Source: Allomuricauda sp. (GTDB lineage Bacteria > Bacteroidota > Bacteroidia > Flavobacteriales > Flavobacteriaceae). Taken from it: a DNA stretch of 64,000 nt. Both the position numbers and the translations under genes were made by a program. Positions 28,601-35,388 of the stretch are shown here, one piece after another. Positions within the stretch are counted from its first letter, which is position 1. Each line of letters begins with the position of its first letter. The notes under the pieces are model-generated. The model had not been told where the DNA came from. It was given only the letters and a program-made list of their open reading frames with translations, and made no database searches. The DNA is taken from contig NZ_JACESV010000002.1 of the NCBI RefSeq assembly GCF_013911645.1, forward strand, positions 1,220,774-1,284,773, written 5' to 3'.

Positions 28601-29757
28601 ACGGATGGTTGACCGATTATCCCGAGTACAGCAGGCAGTTTATGCAAAACACCAACAAGCAATTGAACATTACTGCCACGGCACAGCCCACCCAAGATCT
28701 GACCATAGATTTGAGTGCCGATAGAAATTATATGAGTTCCTCCCAAGAAAGTTACAGTCCAGAAGAATGGATGAATGGACAGAATGGACTGATCAATGAA
28801 ATGGGCAACTTTAGTATTTCCACTGTAATGATCGGAACAGTCTTCAATAAAAGTGATGAGTTCGATTCCGAGACTTTTGAGCAATTCAAACAAAATAGAA
28901 TAACCATCGCCAACAGATTGGTATCCGATAGGGGCGAGAGCCCAGGAGAATTGGATGAGGATGGTTTCCCCGAACGTTATGGTAAAACACAACAGGAAGT
29001 ATTGCTTCCCGCATTCTTCGCAGCCTACACCGGACAGGATGTGGAACGTGTAAATATGGATGCCTTCCGTGATATCCCAATCCCCAACTGGAATATTAAG
29101 TACACAGGTTTGATGAAAAATAGGTGGTTCAAGAAGAAATTCAAGCGTTTCTCCTTGAGTCATGGGTATCGTGCCGCCTATAGTGTGAACTCATTCCAGA
29201 CCAACTTGGAACGTCAGAATACCACATTCGACCCAGAAAATGGGGATTTGTTACCCAAAACCCTCATTAATAATGTTGTTTTGACTGATGAGTTCAGTCC
29301 GTTGATGCGGGTGGATTTTGAAATGCAGAACTCCTTTAGCTTTTTGGCCGAGGTGCGGACCAGTAGAACCTTGTCCTTGAGTTTTGACAACAATTTGCTG
29401 ACGGAAATCAATGGGAACGAATATACCCTAGGGCTTGGATATCGCTTCAAGGATGTGAAATTTGTGACCAACATTGGGGGAGAGAAAACACGTTTGAAAG
29501 GAGACTTGAACCTAAAAGCGGACCTTTCACTTCGTGATAACATTACCATAATCCGTAATTTGGATATCGACAATAACCAAATTACCTCGGGGCAAAAATT
29601 AATGTCCATCAAGTTCACGGCCGATTATGCCCTGAGCAAAAGTTTGAACGCGCTGTTCTTCTATGATCATTCCTTCTCGGAGTTTGCGGTTTCCACGGCA
29701 TTTCCACAAACAACCATCAATGCGGGCTTTACGTTGCGGTACAACTTTGGGAACTAA
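22654..29757 (+). CDS. sprA: SprA-type T9SS outer-membrane translocon (gliding motility)
   Basis: A 2367-residue outer-membrane protein of the SprA family, the giant beta-barrel through which the type IX secretion system exports surface proteins. F. johnsoniae SprA, of similar size, is needed for gliding and secretion. An N-terminal signal anchor (FKYIFFVVCLLSIATIMGQ) follows a short basic leader. The body is rich in alternating beta strands and Asn/Asp turns and ends in a typical barrel strand (FTLRYNFGN). The start is a TTG only 5 bp after the ruvA stop, with no ATG before the signal peptide, so the TTG is accepted. An inverted-repeat element follows its stop codon. Other T9SS components are not in the window except PorP/SprF proteins. 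Confidence 0.95.
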   Translation: MKKGAKPILKPTRFKYIFFVVCLLSIATIMGQETNEQAQDSVKTGVELGRLIMENPDSIVAKYTYDPKTNTYVYRESIGDFNVNYPVILTPEQYYDLVEKEQMKSYFKQKADAYAGKKEGSEEARRNLLPNFYVNSNFFETIFGGNTIEVIPQGSVAMDLGILWQKNDNPALSPRNRTNLSFDFDQRISLSLLGKVGERLQVTANYDTEATFDFQNLVKLDYTPTEDDILQKIEVGNVSMPLNSSLITGAQSLFGVKTQLQFGKTTVTAVFSEQRSQNNTVVAQGGGTVNEFSLTALDYDEDRHFFLAHYFRDNYDRALEFYPFIQTQVQITRLEVWVTNRNQQTQNVRNVVAIQDLGEGISDNTRIGANNGDPAGFFNPSAVASGLPQNGANAYDPNQIGSGALTQSIRDIATVDSGFNIPGYTVNQGFDYAILENARKLEAGRDYEFDSQLGYISLSQSLSNDEVLGVAFQYTYNGEVYQVGEFANGGVDATSVSVNTSFVENNSLVLKLLKSNITNVEDPIWDLMMKNIYSTGAYQLNQEDFKLNILYSDPTPRNYITPVDPNAGWPSGLEDQILLNVFNLDRLNTYNDVQPGGDGFFDYVEGITVDSQSGRIIFTKVEPFGEYLFEKLGGGVYDVDNDQGYNPNQRRYVFRNMYAKTKAASLQNAEKNRFQIKGRYTSQSNNGIPIGAFNVPQGSVTVTAGGRQLQEGIDYTVNYQAGTVQLLDPSLEASNTPINISVENNAVFGQQTRRFAGVNVEHKFNDKFVLGGTLLNLNERPLTQKSNYGIEPVNNTIFGLNGNFSTEIPFLTRLANKLPNIDTDVPSNLSLRGEVAFLRPNSPKNADFRGETTTYLDDFEGAQALIDIRSSLGWTLASPPVEYIDDRTGIDVGYERAKMAWYTIDPIFYTNQRPSGLSDNDISLNSTRRVFIDEVFTETDIAQGQTQVQSTLDIVYYPNEKGPYNANPSFESETPDAKWGGIMRPLSSTNFEQSNVEFVQFWVLDPYIDGETTDANAGELVLNLGNISEDILKDGRKQYENGLPASTNNEVPRETAWGQVPSTQSLVYAFDADEANRTAQDLGLDGYGDAQEAAIYNGPAEDPALDNYQYYLDREGGILDRYFDFNNTQGNSPVSVTNTNRGSTTLPDVEDIDRDLTMNTVNSYYEYRIQIKPNTTIDDKYVTDIREGQTPTLPNGTQLNRRWIQYKIPLSDFTDAIGGISDFRSISFMRMYLTGFSDDVVLRFATLDLVRGDWRTYTNSLQPNVDNDPSDDATVTDVNTVNIEENYGRQPIPYVLPPGVVREQLNNNNTIIRQNEQSLSFVVENLESQDSRGVFKNVNVDVRQYERLKMFMHAEKIFNTDYSDSDTPLVGFLRIGTDFSENFYQIELPLQFTPFGASSADEIWPDVNEIDVALSDLGKVKSKGISDQTLDEIKYYEIVDGEAVLVDEFAPRTPGTVRIGIRGNPSLGSIRGMMVGIKNIDDIPARGEVWFNELRLAGLENNGGWAATAALDANMADFANVTATGSRSTSGFGSIDQTPTERSLEDAISYDVVTNVNVGQLFPKKWNLQLPFNYGISETLITPEFDPVYDDLRLDDRIAAASTAEEAEDIEEQAEDYTKRTSINLIGVRKNRGEEAEENFFDVENFTFNYSYNETDHRDFEIAELRDQNVSTGFVYNHNFKPAPVAPFAKKDSVLTGKYWQWLKDLNFNALPTSLSVNANYNRSFNQQRYRDVLEPGVDALELPLLQQRNYLFNWQYALNYSITKSLRLNLTASNNNIVRNYFNVDENPDSGINDALDLWDGFFDIGEPNRHAQQMQLNYELPFSKIPFLNFINAQYTYTSNFDWQRGGDALREVANEDINTVQNASTHNLTANMSMQRFYDFLGLKKRDGKVTANQAAIRRDKAGNPANGEAADGPRKTSKGFNTLVDIVTMVKRLNVNYSENRGTVLPGYTQSIGFIGTTRPTLGFVFGSQADVRFEAARNGWLTDYPEYSRQFMQNTNKQLNITATAQPTQDLTIDLSADRNYMSSSQESYSPEEWMNGQNGLINEMGNFSISTVMIGTVFNKSDEFDSETFEQFKQNRITIANRLVSDRGESPGELDEDGFPERYGKTQQEVLLPAFFAAYTGQDVERVNMDAFRDIPIPNWNIKYTGLMKNRWFKKKFKRFSLSHGYRAAYSVNSFQTNLERQNTTFDPENGDLLPKTLINNVVLTDEFSPLMRVDFEMQNSFSFLAEVRTSRTLSLSFDNNLLTEINGNEYTLGLGYRFKDVKFVTNIGGEKTRLKGDLNLKADLSLRDNITIIRNLDIDNNQITSGQKLMSIKFTADYALSKSLNALFFYDHSFSEFAVSTAFPQTTINAGFTLRYNFGN

Positions 29758-29762
29758 TAAAT

Positions 29763-29922
29763 GAACTCGTCTTGAGTTCCCAATATTTGCTGCAAATTTT
29801 TCTTTTGCACCTATATTTCTTCTTTTTCTCGCCCCGTAGCTCTGCTATGCAGCTCAAAAAAGCTTTCATCTGGGCACAAAACCTTAAATTTTCGCTTGAA
29901 TTTGAAAACTTAAGACGAGTTC
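29763..29922. repeat. 160-bp element with 16-bp terminal inverted repeats
   Basis: The left arm GAACTCGTCTTGAGTT (29763-29778) and right arm AACTTAAGACGAGTTC (29907-29922) pair at 15 of 16 positions. The interior includes a near-palindrome ATTTGCTGCAAAT and no credible reading frame. It begins 5 bp after the sprA stop codon and ends about 40 bp before the gcvH promoter. It is probably a miniature mobile or structured 3'-end element. Confidence 0.6.
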
Positions 29923-29964
29923 AATAAGGTTATCCGATTTTCTTTCATTTTGTCGCAAAGTTTC

Positions 29965-29996
29965 TTTGAAAAGCTTTCCGCAATCTGTTACATTTG
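29965..29996 (+). promoter_or_regulatory. Promoter for gcvH
   Basis: TTTG (29965-29968), a 20-bp spacer, then TACATTTG (29989-29996) closely match the Bacteroidota sigma consensus TTTG-N17-23-TAnnTTTG. The gcvH ATG is 27 bp after the -7 element. Confidence 0.7.
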
Positions 29997-30023
29997 TCCA
30001 TCGACTAATTCAAATATATAGTA

Positions 30024-30404
30024 ATGAACATACCATCAGAATTAAAATATACAAAAGACCATGAATGGGTCAAAATAGATGGAGATATCGCTACCGTAGG
30101 CATTACGGATTTTGCCCAAAGCGAGCTAGGGGATATCGTTTACGTTGAAGTGGAAACTTTGGACGAAACATTGGATAAAGAAGAAGTTTTTGGAACGGTT
30201 GAAGCAGTAAAGACCGTTTCTGACTTGTTTTTGCCCTTGAGTGGAGAGATTATTGAGTTTAATGAAGCTTTGGAAGACGAGCCCGAGAAAGTAAACTCCG
30301 ACCCCTATGGTGATGGATGGATGGTGAAAATTAAACTAAGCGAGCCCTCTGAGGTGGAAGGCCTTATGAGTGCCGACGACTACAAGGCGTTGATAGGTGC
30401 TTAA
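30024..30404 (+). CDS. gcvH: Glycine cleavage system H protein
   Basis: Lipoyl carrier protein of the glycine cleavage system, which shuttles the aminomethyl group from the P to the T protein. The lipoylation site is the Lys in [18 protein letters not shown] near residue 65. The opening [20 protein letters not shown] and the 126-residue length are standard. A good promoter lies directly upstream. The next gene overlaps its end by 8 bp, suggesting translational coupling. Confidence 0.97.
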   Translation: MNIPSELKYTKDHEWVKIDGDIATVGITDFAQSELGDIVYVEVETLDETLDKEEVFGTVEAVKTVSDLFLPLSGEIIEFNEALEDEPEKVNSDPYGDGWMVKIKLSEPSEVEGLMSADDYKALIGA

Positions 30405-30804
30405 GAAAAATATATATACCTTATTATTTGTAAGCTGGGTAATCGTTATTACGATACTCAGCTTATTTTCTTTTTCGGATATGGACTTGGATACAGGTAA
30501 CCTAAACATTCCCTATGCCGATAAAATCACACATTTTATATTTTATATGGTGTTCGGATTTGTAGGTTGTTTGAGTTTTCGGGAAAGAACCAAGGGAAGC
30601 CTTGGATTGAGCAAAACCACAAAAATTGTTGTTGGCTTGGCAATTGTATATGGTATAGTTATTGAGGTATTACAATATATGGTCACAACCGATAGAATGG
30701 CCGAAATTGGCGATGTTTTGGCCAATACATTGGGCGCATTTGCAGGAATTGGGCTTATTGTGTGGTTTTTTTCTAAGAAAAACCCGTTAAAATGGAAATT
30801 TTAA
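30397..30804 (+). CDS. VanZ-like membrane protein
   Basis: A 135-residue protein with four predicted membrane helices and the VanZ-like pattern: SFSDMD after helix 1, [17 protein letters not shown], then ETLQ-type IEVLQYM and [13 protein letters not shown]. The function of VanZ-like proteins outside teicoplanin resistance is not known. The start is a GTG inside the end of gcvH, 8 bp of overlap. I recall gcvH-vanZ pairs as frequent in flavobacteria, but no functional link is established. Confidence 0.85.
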   Translation: MLKKNIYTLLFVSWVIVITILSLFSFSDMDLDTGNLNIPYADKITHFIFYMVFGFVGCLSFRERTKGSLGLSKTTKIVVGLAIVYGIVIEVLQYMVTTDRMAEIGDVLANTLGAFAGIGLIVWFFSKKNPLKWKF

Positions 30805-30867
30805 TTGTTTATTTAACCAATTAATAATTAAATTAGCAAACACTAAATTTAGAAAAGGAGAAAAAGG

Positions 30868-31572
30868 ATGGAACCAAAAAAGAACCCGAAAGCAGACGTA
30901 GGAAGAAACAGTACGCTATATTTTGTTATAGGATTGGCCGCTGTTTTGGCATTGGTCTACGGTGCCATGGAGTGGAAAAAATATGATAAGGTCAATGACT
31001 ACGACATTTCTATGAATGTTGAAGATCAATTGGACGAAGAAGTGCCAATGACCGAGCAAATCAAAACTCCGCCACCGCCACCGCCACCTGCTGCCCCCGA
31101 AGTAATCGAGGTTGTAGAAGATGAAGAAGAGGTGGAAGAGACCGTTATCGAGTCTACCGAAACTAGCCAAGAAGAAGAGGTAATCGAAATCGAGGAAGTT
31201 GAAGTGGAAGAGGTGGAAGAGGATATTTCCGTTCCCTTTGCCGTAATTGAAGATGTTCCTGTTTTCCCAGGCTGTGAAAATGCCAGTGATAAAAAAGCAT
31301 GTTTCCAAGAAATGATGCAGAAGCACATCCGTAAAAACTTCCGTTACCCAGAAATTGCCCAAGAAATGGGAGTTCAAGGTAGGGTTAGCGTAATTTTCGT
31401 TATCCAGAAAGATGGAAGTATCGGAAACATTAGAATGCGCGGACCGGATAAAAACTTAGAAGCTGAGGCAATGAGAATTATCCAAAAACTGCCTAAAATG
31501 ACTCCTGGAAAGCAAAGAGGTAGACCCGTAAAAGTACCTTTCAGTATTCCAATTACATTTAAACTACAGTAA
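30868..31572 (+). CDS. Energy transducer TonB family protein
   Basis: Couples the inner-membrane proton-motive force to outer-membrane TonB-dependent transporters. One N-terminal helix (residues about 14-36), a proline run PPPPPPPAAPE near residue 69, an acidic Glu/Val-rich periplasmic spacer, and a C-terminal TonB domain (FRYPEIAQEMGVQGRVSVIF, MTPGKQRGRPVKVPFSIPI) are visible. Two cysteines (CENASDKKAC, about residues 136-144) precede the TonB domain and may form a disulfide. A strong purine-rich site (AAAAGGAGAAAAAGG) lies just before the ATG. No ExbB or ExbD gene is in the window. Confidence 0.92.
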   Translation: MEPKKNPKADVGRNSTLYFVIGLAAVLALVYGAMEWKKYDKVNDYDISMNVEDQLDEEVPMTEQIKTPPPPPPPAAPEVIEVVEDEEEVEETVIESTETSQEEEVIEIEEVEVEEVEEDISVPFAVIEDVPVFPGCENASDKKACFQEMMQKHIRKNFRYPEIAQEMGVQGRVSVIFVIQKDGSIGNIRMRGPDKNLEAEAMRIIQKLPKMTPGKQRGRPVKVPFSIPITFKLQ

Positions 31573-31607
31573 TAAGAGTTATATAATTCCTGTCGAGGCA
31601 GGAATGG

Positions 31608-31646
31608 AAAAGCCCGAATGATAATTTCATTCGGGCTTTTTTTATG
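31608..31646 (+). terminator. Rho-independent terminator after the TonB gene
   Basis: A perfect 14-bp stem, AAAAGCCCGAATGA (31608-31621) with TCATTCGGGCTTTT (31627-31640), a 5-nt loop, and a T run. A smaller inverted repeat ATTCCTG/CAGGAAT (31586-31605) lies just before it. Confidence 0.9.
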
Positions 31647-31682
31647 GATTTAACTCCAAGAATCATAAAACTTTAGCTTTGG

Positions 31683-31713
31683 TTGCAAAAGATACGTACT
31701 GGCGTTATCTTTG
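31683..31713 (+). promoter_or_regulatory. Promoter for the heme O synthase-oxidase operon
   Basis: TTG (31683-31685), 20-bp spacer, TATCTTTG (31706-31713) fits the Bacteroidota promoter consensus. Because transcription would start near 31720, the upstream TTG at 31679 cannot be the translation start, and the ATG at 31727 (or 31733) is preferred. Confidence 0.65.
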
Positions 31714-31726
31714 CCAGCCAATAAAG

Positions 31727-32635
31727 ATGTGGATGAAATCTGCCGTAGGTTCCGTAAAAAATAATACTTTTTCCTTATTATTTTCCGATTTTAAGGAGAT
31801 TACCAAGGCCAAACTGGCCATTAGTGTGGTTTTCTCTTCCATCGCGGGGTATTTTCTAGGCGCATACCAGATTGATGTAGTTTCCCTTTTATTATTAATG
31901 TTCGGGGGCTATTGTATGGTAGGGGCATCAAACGCATACAATCAAATCATAGAAAAAGATTTGGACGCTTTAATGAAGCGTACCAGAAACAGACCCATCC
32001 CATCAGGGAGAATGTCCGTGAGAACCGCATTGATCATTGCCGTAGTCTTGACGGTCTTGGGGGTGTTGGCATTATTTGCCCTAAGCCCAAAAACGGCCAT
32101 GTTCGGGGCCATATCCATATTTTTGTACACCAGTGTGTATACACCATTAAAAACCAAATCGCCACTTTCAGTATTTGTGGGGGCTTTTCCTGGGGCGATT
32201 CCTTTTATGTTGGGGTGGGTAGCGGCAACCGATGATTTTGGCATTGAACCAGGAACGTTGTTCATGATCCAGTTTTTTTGGCAGTTTCCCCACTTTTGGG
32301 CACTTGGCTGGATGCTGGACGAAGATTACAAACAGGCAGGGTTTAAAATGTTGCCTACAGGCAAAAAGGACAAGGGAACAGCAATACAAATCATTCTGTA
32401 TACCATTTGGATGATCGTTATCTCCATAATCCCCGTATTTGGTTTTACAGGAAGATTACATCTTTCCATTCCAGCAGCCGTAATTGTACTGCTGTCCGGA
32501 TTGGTCATGTTGTTCTTCGCCTTCAAATTATACGAAAACAGGGACAATCCTTCAGCAAGGAAATTGATGTTGGCCAGTGTCACCTATATATCATTGATTC
32601 AAATAGTGTACGTAATAGATAAGTTTATAAACTAA
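31727..32635 (+). CDS. ctaB: Heme O synthase (protoheme IX farnesyltransferase)
   Basis: UbiA-family prenyltransferase that attaches a farnesyl group to heme b to form heme O, the precursor of heme A for the aa3 oxidase. Seen: NAYNQIIEKDLDALMKRTRNR (the NxxxD prenyl-diphosphate motif), a second acidic motif WMLDEDYKQAG, and eight or nine hydrophobic segments. Length 302 residues from the chosen ATG. A frame open back to a TTG at 31679 is rejected because a promoter lies within it. The subunit III gene begins 1 bp after the stop. Confidence 0.95.
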   Translation: MWMKSAVGSVKNNTFSLLFSDFKEITKAKLAISVVFSSIAGYFLGAYQIDVVSLLLLMFGGYCMVGASNAYNQIIEKDLDALMKRTRNRPIPSGRMSVRTALIIAVVLTVLGVLALFALSPKTAMFGAISIFLYTSVYTPLKTKSPLSVFVGAFPGAIPFMLGWVAATDDFGIEPGTLFMIQFFWQFPHFWALGWMLDEDYKQAGFKMLPTGKKDKGTAIQIILYTIWMIVISIIPVFGFTGRLHLSIPAAVIVLLSGLVMLFFAFKLYENRDNPSARKLMLASVTYISLIQIVYVIDKFIN

Positions 32636-32636
32636 A

Positions 32637-33218
32637 ATGGATTTAACCCAAGGAACAGCGAAAGAAAAGAACAGGCGGGCAAAAAAAATGATGCTCTGGT
32701 TCGGTATTGTGAGTTTGATTATGGGCTTTGCCGGTTGGACCAGTGCCTACATTGTAAGTAGCAAACGGGAAGATTGGGTAAGCGATTTGGAGCTGCCCAG
32801 TGCATTTTTCATCAGTACCGCCATGATTATCTTGAGCAGTATCACCTATTTGTTGGCCAAAAAAGCCGTAGCCAAAAACAATCAAAAGAACGGGACAATA
32901 TTTTTGCTCATCACATTGGTGCTCGGGATAACATTTATATCCTTACAATTTGTAGGATTTTCCCAAATGTTGGAAGATGGCTATTATTTTACAGGTCCCA
33001 CGAGCAACATAAAAATGTCCTACGTCTTTTTGTTGGCAGCGGTGCACATTGCCCACGTCGTGGCAGGATTAATATCACTTTCGGTGGTTTTGGTGCAACA
33101 ACTCAGAAGTAAATATACCCCGGAGAACATGTTGGGGATGGAATTAGGGGCCACTTTTTGGCATTTTCTGGATTTTATTTGGGTATATCTAATTCTATTT
33201 ATGTATTTCGTGAAATAA
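32637..33218 (+). CDS. Cytochrome c oxidase subunit III, short paralog
   Basis: A 193-residue heme-copper oxidase subunit III with five predicted helices. Landmarks are MMLWFGIVSLIMGFAGWTSAY, LQFVGFSQMLEDGYYF and AAVHIAHVVAGL, and the end MELGATFWHFLDFIWVYLILFMYF. Subunit III stabilises subunit I and lines an oxygen pathway. A longer subunit III gene follows directly, so the operon has two, an arrangement I recall in other flavobacteria; how they share roles is not clear. It is tightly coupled to ctaB (1 bp gap). Confidence 0.92.
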   Translation: MDLTQGTAKEKNRRAKKMMLWFGIVSLIMGFAGWTSAYIVSSKREDWVSDLELPSAFFISTAMIILSSITYLLAKKAVAKNNQKNGTIFLLITLVLGITFISLQFVGFSQMLEDGYYFTGPTSNIKMSYVFLLAAVHIAHVVAGLISLSVVLVQQLRSKYTPENMLGMELGATFWHFLDFIWVYLILFMYFVK

Positions 33219-33246
33219 ATTTTGTTTGGAGCAGTTTTCAATCAAG

Positions 33247-33282
33247 TTTGTCTTTTACAATACATCAAAAAATGTAAATTTG
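33247..33282 (+). promoter_or_regulatory. Putative promoter upstream of the long subunit III gene
   Basis: TTTG (33247-33250) and TAAATTTG (33275-33282) match promoter elements, with a 24-bp spacer that is slightly long. It would let the second half of the oxidase cluster be transcribed independently. Confidence 0.45.
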
Positions 33283-33310
33283 TGAAAGTTTTAATAAAAC
33301 GACCTTTTAT

Positions 33311-34285
33311 ATGGATGCAACGGTAAGTACCGGTACAGAAGACAGCGTTTGGGGAGGTGGAAATAAACCCCTCGGCGCTAGCTATGGAAAAATGATGATG
33401 TGGTTTTTTATCATGTCGGATGCCTTGACCTTTTCTGGTTTTTTGGTGGCATACGGTTTCTCAAGATTTAAGTTTATAGAGCTATGGCCAATTGCCGATG
33501 AGGTATTTACCCACGTGCCTTTTTTCCATGGAAACTACCCCATGTACTATGTGGCCTTTATGACCTTTATTTTGATTATGTCTTCCGTGACCATGGTATT
33601 GGCTGTGGATGCAGGTCATAAAATGAAACAGAAAAGCGTTATCCTTTACATGTTCCTTACCATTATCGGTGGTGCCATCTTTGTTGGCTCACAAGCTTGG
33701 GAATGGGCAACTTTTATAAAGGGTGATTACGGAGCGGTAGAAACAAACTCGGGAAGAATTCTTCAGTTTGTGAATGCCGAAACAGGTGAAAGAGCAGCTT
33801 TGGCCGACTTTGCCGAAACCCTACCGGAAGAAAGAATAAAGCACCAAGCAAACCAAGGAATTTGGTTTGAGAGCGAAGGTTACAAAACATCCTATTCTCT
33901 AAATGAAGTTGTGGAAGGTTTCAAGGCAACACCAAATATCTTGATCCGTACCGAACAATTGAATGAAGAGGGAGAAAAGACCCTTTTGGACAGAAAAGAA
34001 TCTTTGGCCAAAATATTGGAAGCCAATCAAGTGGTAGAAGGTGCCAACCTTGTCCACAACGAATACGGTCATAGACTGTTCGCGGATTTCTTCTTCTTTA
34101 TCACAGGATTCCATGGATTCCACGTATTCTCGGGTGTAGTAATCAACATCATCATATTCTTTAATGTGATTTTGGGCACATACCAACGCAGGGGCCATTA
34201 CGAAATGGTGGAGAAAGTTGGGCTGTACTGGCACTTTGTGGATTTGGTATGGGTATTCGTATTTACATTCTTTTATTTGGTATAA
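33311..34285 (+). CDS. Cytochrome c oxidase subunit III, long paralog with extramembrane insert
   Basis: A 324-residue subunit III family protein. Its membrane core matches the family (MMMWFFIMSDALTFSGFLVAY, FLTIIGGAIFVGSQAWEW, then GFHGFHVFSGVV and VGLYWHFVDLVWVFVFTFFY). Between the core halves, residues about 136-250, sits a polar insert of about 110 residues (FIKGDYGAVETNSGRILQFV through to LVHNEYGHRL) that is predicted to lie outside the membrane. Such an insert is absent from the short paralog upstream. It could contact alternative complex III or a cytochrome, an inference only. The subunit IV gene follows 15 bp later. Confidence 0.9.
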   Translation: MDATVSTGTEDSVWGGGNKPLGASYGKMMMWFFIMSDALTFSGFLVAYGFSRFKFIELWPIADEVFTHVPFFHGNYPMYYVAFMTFILIMSSVTMVLAVDAGHKMKQKSVILYMFLTIIGGAIFVGSQAWEWATFIKGDYGAVETNSGRILQFVNAETGERAALADFAETLPEERIKHQANQGIWFESEGYKTSYSLNEVVEGFKATPNILIRTEQLNEEGEKTLLDRKESLAKILEANQVVEGANLVHNEYGHRLFADFFFFITGFHGFHVFSGVVINIIIFFNVILGTYQRRGHYEMVEKVGLYWHFVDLVWVFVFTFFYLV

Positions 34286-34300
34286 AAACATTGATTTTAA

Positions 34301-34684
34301 ATGGCACACGAACATAAACTTGAGATTTTTAGAGGACTTTTAAAATTTAAGTCGAACACCCAAAAAATTTGGGGAGTGCTTATCTTCCTCACAATAGTTA
34401 CCACTATTGAAGTTGCTTTGGGTATTGTTAAACCAAGATTTTTGACCCACGGCTACTTTTTGGGGATGAAATTGCTCAATTGGATTTTTATCATCCTAAC
34501 TTTGGTGAAAGCCTATTACATTGCGTGGGACTTTATGCACCTTAGGGACGAAAAAACACCATTAAGAAGGGTAATTGTATGGACCCCCGTATTCCTAATA
34601 TGTTATTTAATATTCATTCTGCTGTTCGAAGCAGATTACATTTATAATGTGTATACCGAGGGATTCGTAACCTGGGACTTCTAA
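34301..34684 (+). CDS. Cytochrome c oxidase subunit IV-like protein
   Basis: A 127-residue protein with three helices of the prokaryotic cytochrome oxidase subunit IV family. The order after subunit III and segments such as WGVLIFLTIVTTIEVALGI and LTLVKAYYIAWDFMHLRDE support this. It is an accessory subunit without cofactors. A hairpin terminator follows at once, closing this oxidase transcript. Confidence 0.88.
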   Translation: MAHEHKLEIFRGLLKFKSNTQKIWGVLIFLTIVTTIEVALGIVKPRFLTHGYFLGMKLLNWIFIILTLVKAYYIAWDFMHLRDEKTPLRRVIVWTPVFLICYLIFILLFEADYIYNVYTEGFVTWDF

Positions 34685-34704
34685 GAAAGTATTTAACAAA
34701 ATTA

Positions 34705-34733
34705 AAAGACGGTTTTCCAACCGTCTTTTTTTA
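34705..34733 (+). terminator. Rho-independent terminator after oxidase subunit IV
   Basis: A perfect 10-bp stem, AAAGACGGTT (34705-34714) with AACCGTCTTT (34719-34728), a TTCC tetraloop, then a T run. A -7 element for the next gene overlaps its tail. Confidence 0.9.
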
Positions 34734-34739
34734 TTTTTG
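34732..34739 (+). promoter_or_regulatory. Putative -7 element for the SCO operon
   Basis: TATTTTTG matches TAnnTTTG, is 16 bp before the ATG at 34756, and overlaps the end of the preceding terminator's T run. No convincing -33 partner. Confidence 0.45.
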
Positions 34740-34755
34740 TACGGTTGAAAACACT

Positions 34756-35388
34756 ATGAAAAAGAAAATCGTATTAGCAAGCCTTTTTATACTCCCTGTC
34801 GTGGTCTATTTGTTTTTTGCATCGGGGGTAAACAATTTTGGACGTTTGCCAATCCTTACCGAAAAAATATCAGATGTTTCCCAAATGGATCCCAACGTTC
34901 AGTTTAAAGACAAGATCACCATTCTCGGTTTTTTGGGAAACAATGTGGAAAAAATGCAAGGGAATGCTTTCAATCTAAATCAAAAGATTTACAAAAGATT
35001 TGGAGAATTCAACGATTTTCAAATGATCATGGTCGTTCCCCAAGGCAATGAAGAGCAAGTGGGGGAGTTGAAGAATGAATTGGGGAAATTGTCCAACGTG
35101 GATAAATGGCACTTTGCCTTTGGTGCCGAAGACGAAATCAAGTCACTTTTTGAATCATTGCAAACCAATGTTGATTTGGGCGATGATTTGGCTACACCCA
35201 ATGTTTTTATAGTTGACAAAGACCTAAGCCTACGCGGACGGACCGACGATGAAGATGAAGGCGTCAAATATGGTTTTGATACTTCTTCCGTTGCAGAACT
35301 GAACAATAAAATGGTGGACGATGTCAAGATTATCTTGGCAGAATACCGTCTGGCCCTAAAAAAGAATAATGCCGACAGGAGCAAATAA
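34756..35388 (+). CDS. SCO-like membrane protein without cysteines
   Basis: A 210-residue protein with one N-terminal membrane helix (residues about 4-22) and a soluble thioredoxin/SCO-like fold: KITILGFLG, FQMIMVVPQGNEEQVGELK, and the end ATPNVFIVDKDLSLRGRTDDED, which resembles the substrate-side loop of SCO proteins. There is no cysteine in the whole sequence, so it cannot bind copper through a CxxxC motif. It overlaps the true SCO gene by 20 bp and is translationally linked with it. It may be a paralog that assists oxidase assembly, but its function is not known. Confidence 0.75.
   Translation: MKKKIVLASLFILPVVVYLFFASGVNNFGRLPILTEKISDVSQMDPNVQFKDKITILGFLGNNVEKMQGNAFNLNQKIYKRFGEFNDFQMIMVVPQGNEEQVGELKNELGKLSNVDKWHFAFGAEDEIKSLFESLQTNVDLGDDLATPNVFIVDKDLSLRGRTDDEDEGVKYGFDTSSVAELNNKMVDDVKIILAEYRLALKKNNADRSK

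Noticed and set aside
28462..29163. 233-codon minus-strand frame within sprA
   Set aside because: Fully embedded in the SprA barrel coding region, with no start context or recognisable protein features.
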